Source: a bacterium SCSIO 12696 (lineage in GTDB: Bacteria > Pseudomonadota > Gammaproteobacteria > Pseudomonadales > Porticoccaceae). From it: 64,000 nucleotides of DNA. The DNA lies in contig CP073744.1 in NCBI GenBank assembly GCA_024397955.1, positions 2,866,129 to 2,930,128 on the forward strand. Direction: 5' to 3'. A program made the translations under genes and the position numbers. Of this stretch, positions 59,241-64,000 are shown one piece after another. A model generated the notes under the pieces. That model did not search any database, had not been told where the DNA came from, and saw only the letters and a program-made list of their open reading frames with translations. The stretch's first letter is position 1; every line of letters begins with the position of its first letter.

Positions 59241-60119
59241 TTATTGAAGCTGATCTTTCAGCTGCTGTAAGTAGGCCTGTAATTTGCGCGTATTGTCTGG
59301 TCCACTGCGTATCAGCTGCTTCTGTACCTGGCTCAGTGCTTCCAGTTGAGGGTCTTTAAAACTGTAGTTGACCGATTCCAGCACCAGCTCCGGTGGCTGT
59401 TCAAAGGCAGGCGTGGCCAGTATTTGGTCGATGGCCTCTACCAGCGCACCTCGGAAGGTTCTGTCCGGATAGCCTTGCTCACCAAAAGCCTGCTCCATAA
59501 GCGGTTGCAGCAGTTGCAGGGTTTGCGCCATTTTTTCCGGTTCCACCTCCACCAGGTTGTCAATCAACTGGTTGTAGCGCTGATAATTTTTTGGAGATAC
59601 CGACAATATTTGCCCTTGCTTATCCACCAGGAAGTCGCCCTTGGGCGGGTTGATGGGCAGGAATTTTTGCAGCAACTGGCCGCGGCTGACACCGTCGGTG
59701 ATGGCAGTGGCGCGGCGCACCAAATTGTCGGTTTTTAACCAATTGCCAGCAGCACTGGCATTTAACTGGGTAATGGCTTCGCGAACAAAGCTGTCGCTGT
59801 TGTCGAGATTGGGAAGTACCACCGGCTCTACTTCAGGGGTTGGTTCAACAGGTGTTTCGACAATGGGCTGCGGGGCAACTTCTGGTTCCGGTTCAACCAG
59901 CTCGGTAGGGGTTTCCACTATCGGTTGGTCGATCATTGTTTCTGGCGCTACGGCAACGGGCTCTTGCTGAGGTGCAGGTTCGCGAGTGGCCCACCAACTG
60001 CCCACGGCCAAAACCCCAATGGCAATGGCCAGCAGTAACGCTTGGGTGCCCCGGTTGCGCTTTTTTTCTGAGGGGTAATAGTAAGAAGAGTCGTTGCGTT
60101 CATCCGGTGGCAGGTTCAT
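59241..60119 (-). CDS. DUF3014 protein with Pro/Glu/Val-rich linker
   Basis: A 292-residue protein: short cytoplasmic start rich in Lys/Arg, one membrane helix (ALLLAIAIGVLAVGSWW), a Pro-Glu-Val linker (about 48-103), and a folded C-terminal domain with DSFVREAITQLNASAAGNWL and NLVRRATAITDGVSRGQL. The linker could span the periplasm. DUF3014 has no known function. It ends 19 bp before sirB. Confidence 0.8.
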   Translation of the reverse strand: MNLPPDERNDSSYYYPSEKKRNRGTQALLLAIAIGVLAVGSWWATREPAPQQEPVAVAPETMIDQPIVETPTELVEPEPEVAPQPIVETPVEPTPEVEPVVLPNLDNSDSFVREAITQLNASAAGNWLKTDNLVRRATAITDGVSRGQLLQKFLPINPPKGDFLVDKQGQILSVSPKNYQRYNQLIDNLVEVEPEKMAQTLQLLQPLMEQAFGEQGYPDRTFRGALVEAIDQILATPAFEQPPELVLESVNYSFKDPQLEALSQVQKQLIRSGPDNTRKLQAYLQQLKDQLQ

Positions 60120-60198
60120 TCAATGTCTCCGGGTTATTGATGAGTGGCTGTTGGCGTGAATGCCATCATAAGCCAACAGAGTGCAGAAAAAATGAAAG

Positions 60199-60933
60199 TT
60201 ACTCCGTTGTTTCTGCCATTTTTACCGAGCGCAGCGATAGGGCGTATTCGTCGCCGTCGTTTTCTACCCGGTGAAATTTAACCAGTAGATAGTCGTACTC
60301 CGGGGCCATCCAAAACGTGGTTTGACGTTTGTTGGGGTCGTTGATGCGTTCCAGCTTGACGGTATTGATCGCACCTGCGGGGGTGTCGATGGTTTCTTCG
60401 CCAACGACCTTGAAAGAATAGGCTTTTATTTCGCCTCGGCGCACAATTTGATAGTGCAGCTCATCTGCACCAGCCTGTAAATCCCGGGATATCTGCACTT
60501 GGTAGCCGAGCCAGTCCAGCTCTGTCCCGGTTAGCGATAATTCTGTGGATTTACTTTTGTAGGTACTGGTGGCGAGCTGCTGTTGCCAGTTAAACGTCGC
60601 ACTCTCCTTTTTGCCGATGCCGAGGATGCGCCGGGACATGCGGTAGTCCAGTGGTCGAATCCGGCCCTCATGAAGAGTGAATTCACTGCTTTCTTTAATG
60701 CTGCCAAAAAAAACGTGGCTGGCTTTGCTGTTGATGCGGTAATGGCCGTTTTCCGTGGGCTCCAGAGTGCGCACGGCCTTGAGTTTCATGCCCTTGTACT
60801 TGGCACCGTAGGTGGCGGTAAACGGGGTAATGGCCGGTGCTTCTGGTGCTAAATTTGTGGCGGGTTGCTGTTCTGCAAACAGGGTTGAGCTCAGCAGTAG
60901 CCATAGCGCCAGGGTGGTAACGGTTTGCTTCAT
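60199..60933 (-). CDS. DUF3108 exported protein
   Basis: A 244-residue protein with a signal peptide (TVTTLALWLLLSSTLFA) and the DUF3108 pattern FTATYGAKYKGMKLK, then AYSFKVVGEETIDTPAGAINTVKLER (landmarks VVGEETIDTPAG). Probably a periplasmic beta-rich protein of unknown role. The ATG at 60933 follows AAGGAAC; an upstream ATG nine codons earlier lacks one. It commonly lies beside purMN in gammaproteobacteria, as here. Confidence 0.82.
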   Translation of the reverse strand: MKQTVTTLALWLLLSSTLFAEQQPATNLAPEAPAITPFTATYGAKYKGMKLKAVRTLEPTENGHYRINSKASHVFFGSIKESSEFTLHEGRIRPLDYRMSRRILGIGKKESATFNWQQQLATSTYKSKSTELSLTGTELDWLGYQVQISRDLQAGADELHYQIVRRGEIKAYSFKVVGEETIDTPAGAINTVKLERINDPNKRQTTFWMAPEYDYLLVKFHRVENDGDEYALSLRSVKMAETTE

Positions 60934-61005
60934 GTTCCTTGCTTCACCTGTTGTCTTCAATAAGCCTTGAATGTCAGCGCTAACAGGTAACGTTCCCCGG
61001 CCTGT

Positions 61006-61656
61006 TTAGTTGAACGCTTTACCTGAAGTGGGTAGGGGCTCGCCATCAAGAACAGCGCGATTGCCGTCCATACTCAGGCGACCGTTACACAGCCAACTGG
61101 CGGCCATGGGGTATATCTTGTGCTCGTAATGCAACACCTTCTGAGCCAGCTGGTCGCTGGTGTCGCCGGCTTCTATAGCAACCCGGGCCTGGAGTATTGG
61201 GGGGCCACCATCCAGTTCTTCGGTGACAAAGTGAACGGTAGCACCCGCTTCGCTGTCGCCAGCGTCAATAGCTCGCTGGTGAGTGTGCAGGCCGGGGTAT
61301 TTAGGCAATAAGGACGGGTGGATATTGAGCATTTTGCCGTGATAATGGCGGATAAACTCCGGGGTCAAGATACGCATAAAACCCGCCAGAATCACAATGT
61401 TCGGCTGGTATTTGTCGATGCACTGGGCCAGTGCTTTATCAAAGGCTTCACGGCTGTCGTAGGTTGTGTGGTCCACTACCTCTGTGGCGATGCCTGCCTG
61501 CTGTGCTCTTTCAAGGCCGAAAACATCGGGGCGGTTGCTCACCACAACCGCCACCTCACCGCCCAATGAACCATCCGCAGCGCTATCGATAAACGCCTGC
61601 AGGTTACTGCCGCTGCCAGAAATCAGCACCGCCAGTTTCGGCAGAGGTTGGGTCAC
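61006..61656 (-). CDS. purN: Phosphoribosylglycinamide formyltransferase
   Basis: A 216-residue folate enzyme of purine synthesis. The N-terminal [13 protein letters not shown] loop, the catalytic Asn/His in [14 protein letters not shown], and the Asp in [11 protein letters not shown] are intact. Its ATG overlaps the purM stop as ATGA. Confidence 0.97.
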   Translation of the reverse strand: MTQPLPKLAVLISGSGSNLQAFIDSAADGSLGGEVAVVVSNRPDVFGLERAQQAGIATEVVDHTTYDSREAFDKALAQCIDKYQPNIVILAGFMRILTPEFIRHYHGKMLNIHPSLLPKYPGLHTHQRAIDAGDSEAGATVHFVTEELDGGPPILQARVAIEAGDTSDQLAQKVLHYEHKIYPMAASWLCNGRLSMDGNRAVLDGEPLPTSGKAFN

Positions 61657-62714
61657 TCTTCCAGTCCTACCAGTTCCACCTGCTCTTCACCGGCGCTGGC
61701 GTGGGCAATTTCGCCAATCAGGTAGGCTTCTTCGTTGCTGGCACGGAGTATGTCAAATACGTCGTCAACGGCGCTGGCGGGCACACAAACCACCATGCCA
61801 ATGCCACAGTTAAAGGTACGGTGCATTTCCCGTTCGCTAACGTTGCCCTTTTCTTGCAGCCAGTCAAACACGGCCGGGCGTTGCCAGCTGCTGGTATCGA
61901 TCACGGCCTTGGCGTTGTCTGGCAGTACTCGGGGAATATTCTCCAACAGGCCGCCACCCGTGATGTGCGACAAAGCGTGCACCTGGCTGTCGCGCACCAA
62001 GCGCAACAGGGGTTTTACGTAGATACGGGTTGGCGCCATCAGTGCGTCTATCAATGGCTGGTCGCCCAGTTGCTCAGTATTCACGTCGGCACCGGAGACT
62101 TCGATGATTTTGCGAACCAGGGAATAGCCGTTGGAATGAGGGCCAGTGGAAGCCAGGCCAATCAGCTTGTCGCCCACGTGCACAGAGCTGCCATCAATGA
62201 TTTGTGACTTTTCCACTACACCGGTACAGAAGCCCGCCAGGTCGTAGTCTTCACCTTCGTACATACCGGGCATTTCAGCGGTTTCACCGCCGACCAGGGC
62301 GCAACCCGCTAGCTCGCAGCCTTTGCCAATGCCTTCTACCACCGCGGCGGCGGTATCCACATTGAGTTTTCCGGTGGCGTAATAATCGAGAAAAAACAGC
62401 GGCTCTGCGCCACAGACCACTAGGTCGTTGACACACATGGCAACCAGGTCGATACCGATAGAATCGTGCACACCACAGTCCATGGCCAGGCGCAGCTTGG
62501 TGCCCACGCCGTCGGTGCCAGATACCAGCACCGGCTCGCGATAACCGGTGGGCAGTTCGCACAGGGCGCCAAAGCCGCCGAGGCCAGCCATTACTTCCGG
62601 GCGGCGAGTGCGTTTGGCCACATGCTTGATGCGCTCAACCAGGGCGTTGCCTGCGTCGATATCCACACCGGCGTCTTTGTAACTGAGAGGGGTATTTTGT
62701 TGTTCAGTGGTCAT
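61653..62714 (-). CDS. purM: Phosphoribosylformylglycinamidine cyclo-ligase
   Basis: A 353-residue AIR synthase: [44 protein letters not shown] and [13 protein letters not shown] are the conserved blocks. It closes the imidazole ring in purine synthesis and is paired with purN. The ATG at 62714 starts at the conserved N-terminus; the frame continues upstream through the octamer repeat and is not coding. Confidence 0.97.
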   Translation of the reverse strand: MTTEQQNTPLSYKDAGVDIDAGNALVERIKHVAKRTRRPEVMAGLGGFGALCELPTGYREPVLVSGTDGVGTKLRLAMDCGVHDSIGIDLVAMCVNDLVVCGAEPLFFLDYYATGKLNVDTAAAVVEGIGKGCELAGCALVGGETAEMPGMYEGEDYDLAGFCTGVVEKSQIIDGSSVHVGDKLIGLASTGPHSNGYSLVRKIIEVSGADVNTEQLGDQPLIDALMAPTRIYVKPLLRLVRDSQVHALSHITGGGLLENIPRVLPDNAKAVIDTSSWQRPAVFDWLQEKGNVSEREMHRTFNCGIGMVVCVPASAVDDVFDILRASNEEAYLIGEIAHASAGEEQVELVGLEE

Positions 62715-62821
62715 GTAGGGGTAACCGCGACGAAGATTAAAATTGAAAGGCGCGTATTTTATCCAGTTCGGTGCTTGGGCACCATCGAAATCTCTACTTT
62801 GAATCCTGGATGAGTGCGCCT

Positions 62822-62853
62822 GCAATATTGCAATATTGCAATATTGCAATATA
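62822..62853. repeat. Tandem octamer repeat, four units of GCAATATT
   Basis: GCAATATT occurs three times in tandem, followed by GCAATATA. It lies in the 183-bp divergent gap between purM and the DUF2066 gene, 45 bp before the latter's ATG. The joined units contain the palindromes ATTGCAAT and AATATT. Copy number could vary by slipped-strand pairing and alter promoter spacing. Confidence 0.8.
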
Positions 62854-62897
62854 GTTATCTTGCTCTCTCAAATTAGGTCTACAGAGAAATCCAGTTA

Positions 62898-63968
62898 ATG
62901 TACTCCCGCTATCGCTTGCGCCCGTTATTTGCTTCACCAATATTATTTTTTGTTTTTGCCCTTTCAAGTGGGGCATGGGCAATTCCCTTAGACGAGCTCT
63001 ACCGCGCCGAGATTGCGGTTCAAAGTAAGAGTGATAAAGAGCGCCAGCGGGCTGAGCGACAGGGCTTGGAAACAGTGCTGGTGAAAGTCAGCGGCAATTC
63101 AAAAACCCCCAGCCACCCACAGGTGGCCGCAGCGCTGAAAAAGCCGCGCAGCTACGTCAGCGAATTCAGCTACCTGACCCGAACCAACGACGATGGTAGC
63201 CGCCAGACCGTGGCGGAAGTGATTTACTCCCCGGCCATGGTGGATCAATTATTGGCCAGAAGCGGGCGCCCCATTTGGCCAGCGGATCGCCCGGATTTGC
63301 TGGTGTGGCTGGTGGTGGATCAGGCGGGGGAGGGGCGCAGCCATGTTTCCCCGGACTCCATGCCAGAAGCGTACAATCAGCTGCAGCAATGCGCCGCCCG
63401 TCGCGGTCAACCGCTGCAAAAGCCATTGTTGGATCTGGAAGATCATTTAACCCTGTCTGCCCGTGATGCCTGGGCCTTTAATCGCAGCGCTCTGGTGGCT
63501 GCGGCAAGGCGTTATAAAGTTCAGCAGTGGGCAGTGTTGCGCTTTTATCAAACCAGCGGTGGCCAGTTTCGCGGCACCGTGCAGGTGGAGGCGGGCGCCC
63601 ACAGTGGCCTGGAAAACATCAATGCGGCGAATCTGGATGACTTGATTGAAAAAGGACTGAATATCGCAGTCGATCGGGTGGCGGCAGGAGCTACCTTTAT
63701 TCGCCAGCACACCGCGGAAGAATTTGCTCTGTTGCTGGAAAATGTCGACAGTTTTGATGATTACCAGGCTGCTATTAAGTGGCTGTCTGAGCTGCAAATG
63801 GTGCGCTCAGTGCGAGTGGCCTCTGCTGTGGGCGACCATTTGGATTTGCGCCTTACCATTGATGGCGGAGCATCTGGGCTGTTGAAAATTCTCAACCGCA
63901 GCAAACGCCTGGAACCTCTTGTGGATCTGTCCAGCGTCGGCGATAGCACCCGTTTTCGCTGGCGTTAA
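62898..63968 (+). CDS. DUF2066 exported protein
   Basis: A 356-residue protein with a signal peptide (LFASPILFFVFALSSGAWA, cleavage about residue 28). The DUF2066 pattern follows: LYRAEIAVQSKSDKERQRAE, then LVKVSGN and PDLLVWLVVDQ. Divergent location from purM is conserved in gammaproteobacteria, usually followed by a permease and hda. The function is unknown. Confidence 0.88.
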   Translation: MYSRYRLRPLFASPILFFVFALSSGAWAIPLDELYRAEIAVQSKSDKERQRAERQGLETVLVKVSGNSKTPSHPQVAAALKKPRSYVSEFSYLTRTNDDGSRQTVAEVIYSPAMVDQLLARSGRPIWPADRPDLLVWLVVDQAGEGRSHVSPDSMPEAYNQLQQCAARRGQPLQKPLLDLEDHLTLSARDAWAFNRSALVAAARRYKVQQWAVLRFYQTSGGQFRGTVQVEAGAHSGLENINAANLDDLIEKGLNIAVDRVAAGATFIRQHTAEEFALLLENVDSFDDYQAAIKWLSELQMVRSVRVASAVGDHLDLRLTIDGGASGLLKILNRSKRLEPLVDLSSVGDSTRFRWR

Positions 63969-63979
63969 CAGGCATCAGT

Positions 63980-64000
63980 ATGGCCGCGAAATCCGACCAA
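63980..64000 (+). CDS. Start of a further gene, cut by the window edge
   Basis: ATG at 63980 opens a frame of seven codons (MAAKSDQ) to the window edge, 11 bp after the DUF2066 stop. By known gene order it may be an AI-2E/PerM-type permease or a similar gene, but the residues seen do not allow a call. Confidence 0.3.

Noticed and set aside
62822..62853. Replication-origin iterons or DnaA boxes
   Set aside because: The 8-bp unit GCAATATT does not match the DnaA box, and no replication gene is adjacent.
1..64000. tRNA, rRNA, CRISPR arrays, prophage, intact insertion sequences, known defence systems
   Set aside because: Gaps were read on both strands and none showed a tRNA T-loop context, rRNA sequence, regular spacer array, transposase or phage gene.

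Overview
The window reads as ordinary chromosome of a free-living, aerobic, probably marine gammaproteobacterium. The main evidence is gene order: aspS-yebC-ruvC, xseB-ispA-dxs, pyrC-rnt, purMN divergent from a DUF2066 gene, and a complete ccoNOQP-ccoGHIS cluster. The Gly/Pro-rich lipoprotein linker and the mid-range GC content would suit the Cellvibrionales, but that placement is inference. I found no rRNA, tRNA, CRISPR array, prophage or intact insertion sequence.

Layout. 0-7 kb: a cut-off TetR regulator, an amino-acid permease, soxR facing a two-gene redox operon through a near-perfect SoxR promoter, an M23 peptidase lipoprotein, two NUDIX hydrolases, a DUF1289 protein and an HU-like protein. 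7-15 kb: aspS-yebC-(small acidic protein)-ruvC, facing dxs, ispA and xseB; then a region with a 25-codon small ORF and hairpins leading to an HNH nuclease. 15-22 kb: a monooxygenase/transporter pair, an acetolactate synthase-like/aldehyde dehydrogenase pair, an HDOD protein and an AT-rich SPOUT methyltransferase. 22-26.6 kb: a tight four-gene minus-strand operon (DinB-like, NRDE/TANGO2-like, ATP-grasp ligase, OlsF-like double acyltransferase), the best candidate here for an undescribed pathway. 27-34 kb: a Fur-controlled haem uptake operon (hemP, receptor, hemS, hmuTUV). 34-45 kb: argD-argF, grxD, a peroxiredoxin, an AraC regulator facing two lipoproteins, maeB, and pyrC-rnt. 45-54 kb: the cbb3 oxidase structural and assembly genes under an FNR/Anr-type promoter. 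54-64 kb: a Yip1-family protein behind a second FNR/Anr-type promoter of identical geometry, gloA, a DUF945 protein, a gamma-glutamyltranspeptidase, SirB2, DUF3014 and DUF3108 proteins, purN, purM, and a DUF2066 protein.

Three copies (two of 266 bp, one of 279 bp) of a palindromic element with TA-flanked terminal inverted repeats lie at 20535, 36040 and 50688. It looks like a MITE mobilised by an IS630/mariner-type transposase. The copy at 50688 now supplies the start codon and first residues of ccoI, and the copy at 20535 runs open into the HDOD gene. A separate 263-bp nested inverted-repeat element fills the gap at 15196-15458, and shorter REP-like hairpins occupy several convergent gaps.

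All calls come from reading the sequence. No database search was possible, so family names rest on recognised motifs and gene context.
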